In this document: in pieces, positions 9,872 to 18,404 of the stretch
How positions within the stretch are numbered: position 1 is the first letter of the stretch
Layout of the letters: each line of letters begins with the position of its first letter
Origin: Xanthomonas sp. Leaf148
GTDB lineage: Bacteria; Pseudomonadota; Gammaproteobacteria; Xanthomonadales; Xanthomonadaceae
NCBI RefSeq assembly: GCF_001423585.1
Contig: NZ_LMOP01000010.1
Location: forward strand, 134,893 to 198,892
Length of the DNA: 64,000 nucleotides
Reading direction: 5' to 3'
The notes under the pieces: generated by a model
Database searches by the model: none
What the model was told of the DNA's origin: nothing
What the model saw: only the letters and a program-made list of their open reading frames with translations
Translations under genes and position numbers: made by a program

Positions 9872-10634
9872 ATGTCCCTGGCACTCATAAACAAACTGTT
9901 GGGGCGCCCTGCGGCAAACGCCAGCACTGCCGCATCTGACGACTACAAAGAACGCATCAAGGCGTTCGAGAGCGTCCTTAGTGACTGCCTCAATGTCTCT
10001 CGCAACTGCGCCGGCATCCCACTTCTATGCCAGCGTTCTGTTCACAACGCTATGCGCTCGCGGCGTCAGTTTAGCGATCTTGGCTCCAGGCACGTCATGG
10101 TCAAAGAAGGTCACTGACCACTGGGACTACGCCTCACTAGCCGTACTTGTCAGATCCCTGCTCGAGGTAAGGGAGTGTCGCTGGAACATCTTCAATCTCC
10201 ATGACTGCACGGCAAGGATTCACCTGTTTGAGGAGATGGATCCAAACTCAGCCGACATTCCGGGGTTTCAGACGCAGGCCGCTGAGCTTAGAGATCGACT
10301 CAATAGCAATGCATTCTTCTTGGCTCTCCGTGCGTCAGATCAGCGCAAACTCCTTCATGGCAAGAGTGCATATCTCGCGCCGCTGGAGACAATTGCTGCC
10401 GCAGCTGGCGTGGAAGTTCAGCAGTTTCGTTGGCTATACAAGTTCCTTTCCAGCCATGTACATGGCCTTCCCTTGTCGTTCTACCGCACCGGCCAGTTCG
10501 ACGAGCGTGGCCGCGGGGTGCATTGCGAGGTCGAGGATAACTATAGTTGCTTGTGCGTTTCCTTCGCCCTTACGCTACTGGTGTCCGCGCGAGACGAAAT
10601 GGAGGCACTGTTTGTTCCCCACGTTGAGCGCTAA
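9872..10634 (+). pseudogene. cassette 8: frameshifted hypothetical gene
   Basis: Translation from the ATG at 9872 gives MSLALINKLLGRPA... to about residue 49 (DCLNVSRNCAGIP). A second frame then continues with HFYASVLFTTLCARGVSL through about 200 residues to a stop at 10634, just inside attC 8. Joining the two near 10015-10030 gives one protein of about 250 residues, so a single-base frameshift (or a sequencing error in the ggcatccc stretch) is the simplest reading. The downstream part contains DYASLAVLVRSLLEVR and KFLSSHVHG, weakly recalling DUF5677-type proteins, but this is not secure. Confidence 0.6.
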
Positions 10635-10688
10635 CAATTCATTCAAGCAGAAGCCGCTTCGCGGCTCGGCTTAATTCAGGCGTTCGGC
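10629..10688 (+). repeat. attC 8 (degenerate cores)
   Basis: The 5' core is cgctaac and the 3' core gttcggc (10682-10688); both depart from consensus. The inner arms gaagccgcttcgcggctcgg match the other sites. Reduced activity is expected. Confidence 0.85.
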
Positions 10689-10697
10689 GTCTCAATC

Positions 10698-11261
10698 ATG
10701 ATCCCCATCTTCGAACAAAGTAGTGGAAACGGTATCGGCCACGGACTTCAGTCCTTCCTTCGGCGCTTCGATGAAATCTGCGTCGCGCATCTCGCTAAAG
10801 GCCGTGCCAAGTCGTTCGCATTCATCTTCTACGACTTCACCGATCAAGCCATCCGCGAGGTTCTGAAGAATCAAGGCGTCTTCGCACAGCTTGACCGTCT
10901 ATCCGGTAAAGAACTGAGCGTCTTCTACTTGCATGCCGGAACAAAGACCGCCGTTGATGCATTTAACGCTCATTTCTTTGACGCACTCGGCATCAAGGAC
11001 CAAGCGACGCTACCGTGTGTGGTCTTCTTTCGATTGCAAGAAGGAGCAGTTGAGGACGTCGAGATTGCGCAACTTGAAAACGCTGATCTTGTTCATGGGT
11101 TTCATGAACTGTATGGCGCAATTCAACAGTATCTTTCGGCAAGCCCCGCAGCTTCAATTGAGCCGTCGCGGGCAATTCGGTGGCTCAAAGGCGGTGCGAA
11201 GTTTTTATCAATCGAGGTATTTCGTGCCGCACTCAAGAAGGGCTTCGAGCTTTTCTTTTAG
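10698..11261 (+). CDS. cassette 9: hypothetical protein
   Basis: A 187-residue soluble product. It begins MIPIFEQSSGNGIGHGLQSF, then shows a strand-helix pattern (SFAFIFYDF, LSVFYLHAG, LPCVVFFRL) that could form a small alpha/beta, thioredoxin-like fold, but no CxxC or known signature is present. The C-terminal third is basic (LKGGAKFLSIEVFRAALKKG). The ATG is 10 bases after attC 8 and the stop 15 bases before attC 9, so it fills the last cassette. Confidence 0.68.
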   Translation: MIPIFEQSSGNGIGHGLQSFLRRFDEICVAHLAKGRAKSFAFIFYDFTDQAIREVLKNQGVFAQLDRLSGKELSVFYLHAGTKTAVDAFNAHFFDALGIKDQATLPCVVFFRLQEGAVEDVEIAQLENADLVHGFHELYGAIQQYLSASPAASIEPSRAIRWLKGGAKFLSIEVFRAALKKGFELFF

Positions 11262-11275
11262 GGCTACGCAAGGAC

Positions 11276-11333
11276 GCCGAACCCATCATTCCAGCGGACC
11301 GCCTCCGGCGGCCGCTGAATTCAAACGTTAGGT
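11276..11333 (+). repeat. attC 9, a different attC type
   Basis: 5' core gccgaac (11276-11282, one mismatch to RYYYAAC) and 3' core gttaggt (11327-11333). The body ccagcggaccgcctccggcg...cgctg forms its own hairpin and is unlike the eight other sites, so this terminal cassette probably came from another integron pool. Confidence 0.85.
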
Positions 11334-11430
11334 AGTGATGGGTCATTACGCAGATGCAACGCACCCGCCACTCACTTCAGGCGGTGGTGCCCGCCAAGCA
11401 TGCGCGCAATGCGCGCAGCTTCTCCACGGG

Positions 11431-12708
11431 TCACAGATTCCAGTCGATCCGCATGCCCGCAATCAGCGCGTTCTTCAGATCGTTGGTGCGTGTCGGCTCG
11501 TTGAACTGGTCCGGGTTGATCACGTAATGCAGGTTCGGCGCGATGCGCAGGCGCTTGGTGACCTGGATGCCGTAGCTGAGCTCCATCATGATCTGGTTGT
11601 CGGCCGGGGTGCCGGTGCCGCCGGCCGAGGCGCGGGCCAAACGCAGGTTTTCCAGCGCTTCGTCGCTGTATTTTTGTTGGGTGATCACGAAGGCGATGTT
11701 GTCCTGCGGGCGGCTGGCGAAGGTGCCTTTTTGCACCAGGCCCAGTTGCACGAAGTGATCTTCGATGGCCTGGCCGCCGGTGCTTTGCAGAATCGCGCCG
11801 AAGACGGTGAGGCCGCGGGTGCCGGACGGGTCGGGATTGGTAACCTGCTGCTCGAAGCGACCGAACAGGCCCGAGCGGCCCTGCTTGTTTTCATAGCCCA
11901 GCCCACTGAGCACGGCCGGGTTGCCGTTGCGGTCGCGCAGCGGGTCGGTGTAGTCGGAGTTGTCCTGCCAGCCGCCGAGTTCGTACATCGCGGCCATGCT
12001 GCCGTCGCCGCCCCTGTTCTTGTAGCCCACCGCATAGGGCACCACCACGCCGGTGGTGTCGTCGGTGCTCCACTTCAAGCCGTGCTGGCCGTCCTGCGCC
12101 TGCACCGGGTTCACTTCATACGCGCCGACATGCACATAGACCTTGGGCGTGACCCAGGCGGTGGCGTGCGCGGCCCAGCTGGAGACCGGCCAATAGGTGA
12201 AGTTGCTGGTGCGGAATACGAAGGTGGGGTTGCCGCAGGCCGAGTTGCCCTGGAAGTACTGGCACAGGTCAGAGCCGAGGAAATGGATGTTGGCGACGCT
12301 GCGGCCGGCTTCCAGTTCCAGGCGGTCGTTGAAGAGTTTTTGCAGCAGGGTGAAGTTGGCCAGACGCGTGCCCTGGCCGCCGTAGATTTCCTGCACCGAG
12401 GTGCTGTTGCCGATGCTGCTGTTGGACAGATTGGTGCCGTGACGATTGGAGACGTAGAGCTTGATTGTGGCGCCGTTCCAGCCGAACAGGCGGTCCATGT
12501 CGACATCGGTGCCGACCATCAGCTGGCCGGCGTAGGCATCGCCACTCTTACGGCCGCCGTCGATCATCGAGGCGGCTTCGCCGGTGTAGCCCAGCTTGAG
12601 CTTGAAGACATCGGCGGCGTCCTGCGCCTGGGCGAGTGGGGCGATCGCCAGCGCGAGCGACAGGCACAGCAGGCGGGGATGGGCGCGGCGGGAGGGCAGG
12701 GCAGTCAT
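11431..12708 (-). CDS. OprB-family carbohydrate-selective porin
   Basis: An outer-membrane porin that would admit sugars, here presumably fructose, to the periplasm. The 425-residue product has a signal peptide ending around residue 28 (LALAIAPLAQAQDA). The mature protein is rich in Gly, Asn and aromatic residues with alternating hydrophobic strands, contains LELEAGRSVANIHFLGSDLCQYFQ and GLFGRFEQQV segments seen in OprB proteins, and ends in the RIDWNL terminus with a near-terminal aromatic residue. It lies 171 bases downstream of fruA on the same strand, so it is probably part of the fructose regulon. Confidence 0.85.
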   Translation of the reverse strand: MTALPSRRAHPRLLCLSLALAIAPLAQAQDAADVFKLKLGYTGEAASMIDGGRKSGDAYAGQLMVGTDVDMDRLFGWNGATIKLYVSNRHGTNLSNSSIGNSTSVQEIYGGQGTRLANFTLLQKLFNDRLELEAGRSVANIHFLGSDLCQYFQGNSACGNPTFVFRTSNFTYWPVSSWAAHATAWVTPKVYVHVGAYEVNPVQAQDGQHGLKWSTDDTTGVVVPYAVGYKNRGGDGSMAAMYELGGWQDNSDYTDPLRDRNGNPAVLSGLGYENKQGRSGLFGRFEQQVTNPDPSGTRGLTVFGAILQSTGGQAIEDHFVQLGLVQKGTFASRPQDNIAFVITQQKYSDEALENLRLARASAGGTGTPADNQIMMELSYGIQVTKRLRIAPNLHYVINPDQFNEPTRTNDLKNALIAGMRIDWNL

Positions 12709-12879
12709 GGCAGGACTCCGAACAAAGAGGGCGTGGCCAAGGTGGCGAACGCGACAGCACGTGGGTGGGCAAGCCGCTGGCGGCGCACATCGGTGCGCGG
12801 CGCAGCGGTGATCGATCAGGGGTGACGCGCATCCGGCGCGTCGGATGCGGCGGCCATCGGCCGCCGCAGGGGGCTGACG

Positions 12880-14622
12880 TCAGGCGACGACGTCGGCGAC
12901 CGGCTTCTTGAGCACACGCAGGGCAATCGCGGTGACTGCCACGCCGGCCAGCAATGCCAGCACATACATCGCCAGATGGGTGACGGCATTGGGAATCAGC
13001 AGCACGAAGATGCCGCCATGCGGAGCCTTGAGCTCGGCGCCGACCGACATCGAAATCGCGCCGGCCACGGCCGAGCCGATCATCAGTGCCGGAATGGTGC
13101 GCAACGGGTCGCGCGCGGCATACGGGATGGCGCCTTCGGTGACGAAGGCCAGCCCGAGCACGCCGGCGGCGGTGGCCGAGCCGCGTTCTTCGACGGTGAA
13201 GCGGTTGCGGAACAGCCAGGTGGCCAGCGCGATGCCCAGCGGCGGTGTCATGCCGGCCACCATGGCGGCGGCCATCGGGGTGTAGACCTGGCTGGCGATC
13301 AGGCCGGTGGAAAACGCGTAGGCGGCCTTGTTGACCGGCCCGCCCATGTCGAAGGCCATCATGCCGCCCAGCAACAGGCCCAGCAGCAGCGCGCTGCTGC
13401 CTTGCATGCCGCGCAACCAGGCGGTGAGCCAGGCCAGCAGGTCGGCGACCGGTTGGCCGAACACGTACATCATCGCCAGGCCAACCAGCAGGGTGCCCAG
13501 CACCGGCAGGATCAATACCGGCTTGAGTCCTTCCAGGTTGCGCGGCAGCTTGATGTAGCGGTTGAGCGCGGCCACGCCGTAGCCGGCGATGAAGCCGGCG
13601 ATGATGCCGCCGAGAAAACCGGCATTGAGATTGGCCGCGACCAGCCCGCCGATCATGCCGGGCGCGATGCCGGGGCGGTCGGCGATGGAGTAGGCGATGT
13701 AACCGGCCAGCGCGGGCACCATCAAGGTAAAGCCGGCCTTGGCGCCGATCTGGAACAGCGACCAGGCCAGCGTGCCCTGGTGCGCGTCGTCGCCGGCATA
13801 GATGCCGCCCAGCGCGAACGCCAGCGCGATCAACAGGCCGCCGGCAGTGACGAACGGCAGCATGAACGACACGCCGGTCATCAGGTGTTTGTAGGCGCCA
13901 GTGCGACCGTTGCCTTTGTTGTCCGATGTGGCGCTGGCGCCTGCGACCGTGGCTGCGCCGCCCTGCACGCCGGCCTCGGCCAGCGCCTTCTGGATGAGTG
14001 CGGGGCCATCGTTGATCGCCGGCTTGGTGCCGCTCTTGAACAGCCGCTTGCCACCGAAACGGGCCAGGTCCACTTCGCGGTCGGCGGCGATGATGACAAC
14101 GTCGGCCGCGCGGATTTCCTCGTCGGTCAATGCGTCCTGCGCGCCGACCGAGCCCTGCGTTTCCACGCGCATCTGATAGCCGAGCTTCTTTGCGGCCTGC
14201 TGCAGGCCTTCGGCGGCCATGAAGGTGTGCGCGATGCCGGTGGGGCAGGAGGTGATCGCAACGATGCGTTTGCCGCCTGCGCCGGATGCGTCGGTCGCTG
14301 CCGATGTGCTGGTCGTTGCGGTGGGCACTGCGAGCTGGCTGACGGCGGCGGCCGGGTCGTCCAGCACGGCGCCCAGGCTCAGCCGCAGCAGTTGTGCGTC
14401 GCCGAAGCGTGCGGTGTCGGCATCGGCATCGCCGACGATCAGGACCTGCGTGGCACTGCTGGCCAGTTCGGTCGGTAGCGCACCGAGCACGCCCTGGTCG
14501 CTGCGGATTTCGATCGTCACGCTGCGCCCGGCGGCGGTGGCCGCGCGGCGCAGCGCCTCGGCCGCCAGAACGGCTTCGGTACTGCGCTCGCCGGCGGCGA
14601 TGACCACGATGGAAGAGGACAT
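12880..14622 (-). CDS. fruA: fructose PTS permease, EIIB'BC
   Basis: The membrane permease of the fructose phosphotransferase system: it takes up fructose and phosphorylates it to fructose 1-phosphate. The 580-residue product has a degenerate EIIB' domain (about 1-100), a linker, an active EIIB domain with the [16 protein letters not shown] signature and phospho-accepting Cys126, and an EIIC domain (about 245-575) with eight or more membrane segments and an [13 protein letters not shown] motif. It follows fruK by 150 bases in the order fruB-fruK-fruA. Confidence 0.96.
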   Translation of the reverse strand: MSSSIVVIAAGERSTEAVLAAEALRRAATAAGRSVTIEIRSDQGVLGALPTELASSATQVLIVGDADADTARFGDAQLLRLSLGAVLDDPAAAVSQLAVPTATTSTSAATDASGAGGKRIVAITSCPTGIAHTFMAAEGLQQAAKKLGYQMRVETQGSVGAQDALTDEEIRAADVVIIAADREVDLARFGGKRLFKSGTKPAINDGPALIQKALAEAGVQGGAATVAGASATSDNKGNGRTGAYKHLMTGVSFMLPFVTAGGLLIALAFALGGIYAGDDAHQGTLAWSLFQIGAKAGFTLMVPALAGYIAYSIADRPGIAPGMIGGLVAANLNAGFLGGIIAGFIAGYGVAALNRYIKLPRNLEGLKPVLILPVLGTLLVGLAMMYVFGQPVADLLAWLTAWLRGMQGSSALLLGLLLGGMMAFDMGGPVNKAAYAFSTGLIASQVYTPMAAAMVAGMTPPLGIALATWLFRNRFTVEERGSATAAGVLGLAFVTEGAIPYAARDPLRTIPALMIGSAVAGAISMSVGAELKAPHGGIFVLLIPNAVTHLAMYVLALLAGVAVTAIALRVLKKPVADVVA

Positions 14623-14772
14623 GGCAAAACTCCTGCTGTATTGCGGTCGCCGGTGTGGCCGGCGGGGGGAATTGGGGGCGTTACGCGTGCGGGTGGCGCG
14701 TGCCGGGACGACTGCGGTCGGAATAAGCCGCGGACACCTGCGTGCCGGTCGCCGTCTTGTGGAAGGCAGCGT

Positions 14773-15729
14773 TCACGACAGCGTCTCGATCACGACGTCG
14801 GCCGCAGCACGGCGCACGCCGTCGGCGCTGAGCCTGCGCGCGTCGCCGCTTTCCAGCCGACACATCGAAAACGCCGTGGCCAGCCGTGCGCACTGCTCCA
14901 GATCGGTGCTCGCATCCAGCAGCGCAGCGGCCAGGCCGGCCACCATCGCATCGCCTGCGCCAACGCTGCTGCCGTGCGCCAGGCGTGGCGGACGCGCGAT
15001 CAGTCGCTGGTCGCGCTGCACGAACAACGCACCGTCGGTGCCCATCGAAATCACCACCAGCTGGATGCCGCGTGCCAGCAGTTCGTGCGCAGCGGCGCTG
15101 AGTGCGGCGCGATCGGTGAGCGGGCGGCCGGTCCAGGCTTCCAGTTCGTGGCGATTCGGCTTGACTGCGTAAGGCAGCGCATCGCGTGCTGCGCTCAGTG
15201 CGGCCACCAGCGGTGCGCCGCTGGTATCGAGCAGCACGCGGGCACCGGCGGCGCCGGCCTGCGCCTGCAGCTGCGCCCAGCTGTCGTCGGGCAGGCCGGC
15301 AGGCAGGCTGCCGGACAACACCACCGGCAGGCCGGGGCGCAGCAGCGGCGCGAGTTGATCGGCCACGCTTTGCAGATGCGCACTGGTCAGTTGCAGGCCC
15401 GGCAGATTGATGTCGGTGGTGTCGTTGCTGCGCGCTTCCACCAGTTTGAGATTGGTGCGGGTTTCGCCGGCCACGCGCTGGCAGTGGTCGACGATGCCGC
15501 GCTCGCGGAACAGCGCTTCGAACACGCCGGCATTGCCGCCGCCGAGCACGCCAAGTGCGGCCACATCGGTGCCCCAATCGGCCAGGCACGCAGCCACGTT
15601 GATGCCCTTGCCGCCGGCATCGTTGCGCACGCTGCTGGCACGATGCACTGCGCCGGGCTGCAGGCTGTCGAGCCGGATGGTCTGGTCGATCGCCGGATTC
15701 AGCGTGACAGTGAGGGCCTGCAAGCTCAT
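14773..15729 (-). CDS. fruK: 1-phosphofructokinase
   Basis: FruK phosphorylates fructose 1-phosphate to fructose 1,6-bisphosphate, feeding glycolysis. The 318-residue PfkB-family protein starts MSLQALTVTLNPAID, carries the GGKGINVA motif near residue 38 and the nucleotide-binding/catalytic motif VGAGDAMVAG near residue 250. The frame extends 18 codons further upstream, but the ATG at 15729 overlaps the fruB stop by four bases (ATGA), indicating translational coupling, and matches the family start. Confidence 0.96.
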   Translation of the reverse strand: MSLQALTVTLNPAIDQTIRLDSLQPGAVHRASSVRNDAGGKGINVAACLADWGTDVAALGVLGGGNAGVFEALFRERGIVDHCQRVAGETRTNLKLVEARSNDTTDINLPGLQLTSAHLQSVADQLAPLLRPGLPVVLSGSLPAGLPDDSWAQLQAQAGAAGARVLLDTSGAPLVAALSAARDALPYAVKPNRHELEAWTGRPLTDRAALSAAAHELLARGIQLVVISMGTDGALFVQRDQRLIARPPRLAHGSSVGAGDAMVAGLAAALLDASTDLEQCARLATAFSMCRLESGDARRLSADGVRRAAADVVIETLS

Positions 15730-18242
15730 GCCATGCCCTCGCGCTTGGCTTCCAAAGCGCGCACTTGCTCGGCGGTTTCGCAATTGAGCGCCTGCTCGGC
15801 CAACTGCTGCAATTGGCCGAGCGAAGATGCCCGCAGGCGCGCCTTTACCGCGGGGATGTCGTTAGGCGTCATCGACAGTTCCTGCACGCCCAGGCCGGCC
15901 AGCAGGCTGGCGCCGAACGCATCGCCGGCCAGGCCGCCGCACACGCCAACCCAGCGCTCGTACTTGCGCGCGCCTTCGATGGTGCTGCGGATCATGCGCA
16001 GCACCGCCGGATGCAGGCTGTCGGCTTCGGCGGCCAGTTCCGGGTTCTGGCGGTCGATCGCCAGCACGTACTGGGTGAGGTCGTTGGTGCCGATCGAGAA
16101 GAAATCCGCATGCCGCGCCAGCACGTCGGCCTGCGCGGCGGCGGCGGGCACTTCGATCATGATGCCGATCGGAACCTCTGGCGCATCCAGCTCGGCGCGG
16201 ATGCGTGCGCAGATTTCGCGCAAGGCGATCAACTCCGGTACCGAGGTGATCATCGGGAACATGATCGACAGCCGCGCCCCGTCCTTGGCCGCGCGGTATA
16301 GCGCCCGCAGCTGCGGCTCCAGCAGGTCGGGGCGACGCAGCAGCAGGCGCGCGCCACGCACGCCCAGGAACGGGTTTTCTTCGTGCGGCAGTTCCAGATG
16401 CGCCACCTGCTTGTCGCCGCCGATGTCCAGCGCACGCACGATCAGCGGGCGGCCGTCCAAGGCCTGTGCCATGGCGCGATAAGTCGCGTACTGCTCGTCT
16501 TCGGTAGGCGTGCTGCCGCTTTCCAGGAACAGGAACTCGGTGCGCATCAGGCCGACGCCTTCGGCACCTTGGGTGAGTGCCATCGCCACCTGGTCGGGCA
16601 GGTTGACGTTGGCGCCGATGTCGATGTGGTGGCCGTCGGTGGTTTCGGCCGGCAAGGCGCGCTGTGCGGCTTCGCGCTCGCGGATGGCCTGTTGTTCGGC
16701 GATGTGGGTGCGTGCCGCGTCCAGATCCTGCGCGGACGGGTTGATGTACAGGCGCCCGCTGCTGCCGTCGATGATGGCGGTGGCGCCGTCTTCGATCTCC
16801 AGCAACTGGCCGCCGGCCGCGACCAGCGCCGGCAGGCCCAGGGTGCGCGACAGGATCGCGGTGTGCGAGGTCGGGCCGCCCTGTGCGGTGGCCAGGCCGA
16901 ACACGCGTGCGGTGTCCAGGTTGGCGGTGTCCGACGGCGACAGGTCGCTGGCCAGCAGGATGCAGGGCTGGTCGGGTAGGTCGGTGAGGCCGGCGCCCGC
17001 TGCAGACGGGTCGAGCTGGGCCAGCACGCGGCGACCGACATCGCGCAGATCGGCCGCGCGGCCGGCCAGCACCGGGTTGCCCAGCGCGGCCAGGCCGGAG
17101 GCGATCTGTTCCACTGCCTGGTGCCAGGACCATGCCACGCCATGGCCTTCGACCATCAGCTGGCAGGTGCGGGTGATCAGGTCGGTATCGTTGAGCAGCT
17201 CGGCCTGGGCCTTGAAGATGGCCGCGTCCGAGGCGCCGAGACGGCGCTGGGTGTCGTCCTGGATCGCCGCCAGCTGCTGGCGGGTGCGGGTCAGCGCATC
17301 GTGCAGCTGTGCGCCGCCATCGCCCAGGCCGACCGGCTGATCGGCCACCTCGGTCTGCGCCGCACGCAGGCGGTACACGATGCCGATCGCCACGCCCGGG
17401 CTGGCGCCGATGCCGACGATGGCCGGCTGCGCCTGCGGCGGGGTCCAGCCGACCACCGGTGCGGCGCGGCGTTGCGCGGCACGTTCGGCATCGGCCTTCT
17501 CTTGTGCGGTCAGGCTGTCCATCACCGCGCGCAGGCGCTTGAGCAGCGCCGCCGCATCGGTGCCTTCGGCCGAGACGGTGATGCTGTCGCCGGCACGCAG
17601 GCCCAGCTGCAGCAGGCCGACCAGGCTCTTGGCATCGGCGGCCTGGTCGCCGGCACGCACCTGCGCACGCGCAGAGAAGCCGCGCGCGGTTTCGGCCCAG
17701 CGCGTGGCCGGGCGCGCGTGTAGGCCGCTGGGGTAAGCGATGGTCCACTCGAAGCGTTCGGCCAGATCGGTGGCCGGCGCGGCGCTGGTGTCGGGCGCGC
17801 GGTCGCCGGTGAGCGCGGCCACGATCACGCCGGGGTCGTCGGTGGTGAACAGCGCTTCCAGCTGCGCCGGGTCCTGGATCAACCGGGTCAGTCGGCGCAG
17901 CAGGGTGATATGGGTGTCGGACTGGGCGGCGATGCCCACCACCAGCCGGGTGATCTGGCCGGGGTTCCATTCCACGCCCTCGGGCAGCTGCAGCACCGCA
18001 ATCCCGTCGCGGTGCACCAGGTGACGGTCTTCGCCCACCCCGTGCGGGATGGCCAGACCATGGCCCAGGAAGGTATTCGCCAGGCCTTCGCGGCGTCGCA
18101 TGCTGGCGTCGTAACCGGGTGCCACGCAGCCGGCGGCGACCAGCAGTTGCGCAGCCTGGGCGATGGCATCGTCCTTGTCGCGGGCGTGGGCACGCAGGCG
18201 GATGAGCTCGGGAGTGACGGGGGCTGGCGACGGAGAAGACAA
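15726..18242 (-). CDS. fruB: fructose PTS multiphosphoryl transfer protein (EIIA-HPr-EI)
   Basis: A single polypeptide carries phosphate from phosphoenolpyruvate to FruA. Domains in order of the 838 residues: EIIA-Fru (about 1-155) with active-site His67 in GLAIPHG; an HPr domain (about 165-250) with His175 in SGLHARPA; and Enzyme I (about 275-835) with phospho-His460 in GGPTSHTAI and the C-terminal PEP-binding signature IGTNDLTQYVLAIDR. It heads the fruBKA operon. A perfect FruR-type operator lies 38 bases upstream of its ATG. Confidence 0.97.
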   Translation of the reverse strand: MSSPSPAPVTPELIRLRAHARDKDDAIAQAAQLLVAAGCVAPGYDASMRRREGLANTFLGHGLAIPHGVGEDRHLVHRDGIAVLQLPEGVEWNPGQITRLVVGIAAQSDTHITLLRRLTRLIQDPAQLEALFTTDDPGVIVAALTGDRAPDTSAAPATDLAERFEWTIAYPSGLHARPATRWAETARGFSARAQVRAGDQAADAKSLVGLLQLGLRAGDSITVSAEGTDAAALLKRLRAVMDSLTAQEKADAERAAQRRAAPVVGWTPPQAQPAIVGIGASPGVAIGIVYRLRAAQTEVADQPVGLGDGGAQLHDALTRTRQQLAAIQDDTQRRLGASDAAIFKAQAELLNDTDLITRTCQLMVEGHGVAWSWHQAVEQIASGLAALGNPVLAGRAADLRDVGRRVLAQLDPSAAGAGLTDLPDQPCILLASDLSPSDTANLDTARVFGLATAQGGPTSHTAILSRTLGLPALVAAGGQLLEIEDGATAIIDGSSGRLYINPSAQDLDAARTHIAEQQAIREREAAQRALPAETTDGHHIDIGANVNLPDQVAMALTQGAEGVGLMRTEFLFLESGSTPTEDEQYATYRAMAQALDGRPLIVRALDIGGDKQVAHLELPHEENPFLGVRGARLLLRRPDLLEPQLRALYRAAKDGARLSIMFPMITSVPELIALREICARIRAELDAPEVPIGIMIEVPAAAAQADVLARHADFFSIGTNDLTQYVLAIDRQNPELAAEADSLHPAVLRMIRSTIEGARKYERWVGVCGGLAGDAFGASLLAGLGVQELSMTPNDIPAVKARLRASSLGQLQQLAEQALNCETAEQVRALEAKREGMA

Positions 18243-18279
18243 GGCGGGCTCCGATGGGGGGATCAGGCTGGGAAGTATA

Positions 18280-18295
18280 GTGGGAACGTTCCCAC
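18280..18295. promoter_or_regulatory. FruR operator 1
   Basis: The 16-base sequence gtgggaacgttcccac is a perfect palindrome of LacI-family type with a central CG. It lies 38 bases upstream of fruB, where a repressor would block the fruBKA promoter. Confidence 0.8.
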
Positions 18296-18388
18296 GATCC
18301 AGGTCAATGTGCAGTGCACAAAATCCTTGTAGTGCTTTCGGGTTAGCATCGAAACTGACATCGCGCCTGGGTCAGGTGCGCAAATGGA

Positions 18389-18404
18389 GCGGGAACGGTC
18401 CCAG
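18389..18404. promoter_or_regulatory. FruR operator 2, overlapping the fruR start
   Basis: gcgggaacggtcccag matches operator 1 at 13 of 16 positions and keeps the gggaac / gtccc arms. Its last base is the first base of the fruR GTG start codon, suggesting autoregulation. The centre-to-centre distance from operator 1 is 109 bases. Confidence 0.65.

Larger units (their letters stand above)
6320..11333. mobile_element. chromosomal integron with nine gene cassettes
   Basis: The unit has the classical integron layout: an integrase-gene fragment reading left (6320-6633), a short recombination-site region, then a rightward train of nine cassettes, each closed by an attC. Eight attC sites are about 60 bases long and share the pattern gcctaac...ttcaagccga...tcggcttaattcaggc...gttaggc. 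The ninth has a different body. Cassette spacing is about 280-830 bases and every recognisable cassette gene is on the plus strand. The array lies between the secF terminator and the 3' end of the porin gene. Confidence 0.93.

Noticed and set aside
13000-14480. Long plus-strand frame opposite fruA
   Set aside because: Composition is typical of antisense shadows (Gly/Arg/His-rich); the minus-strand fruA has all PTS motifs.
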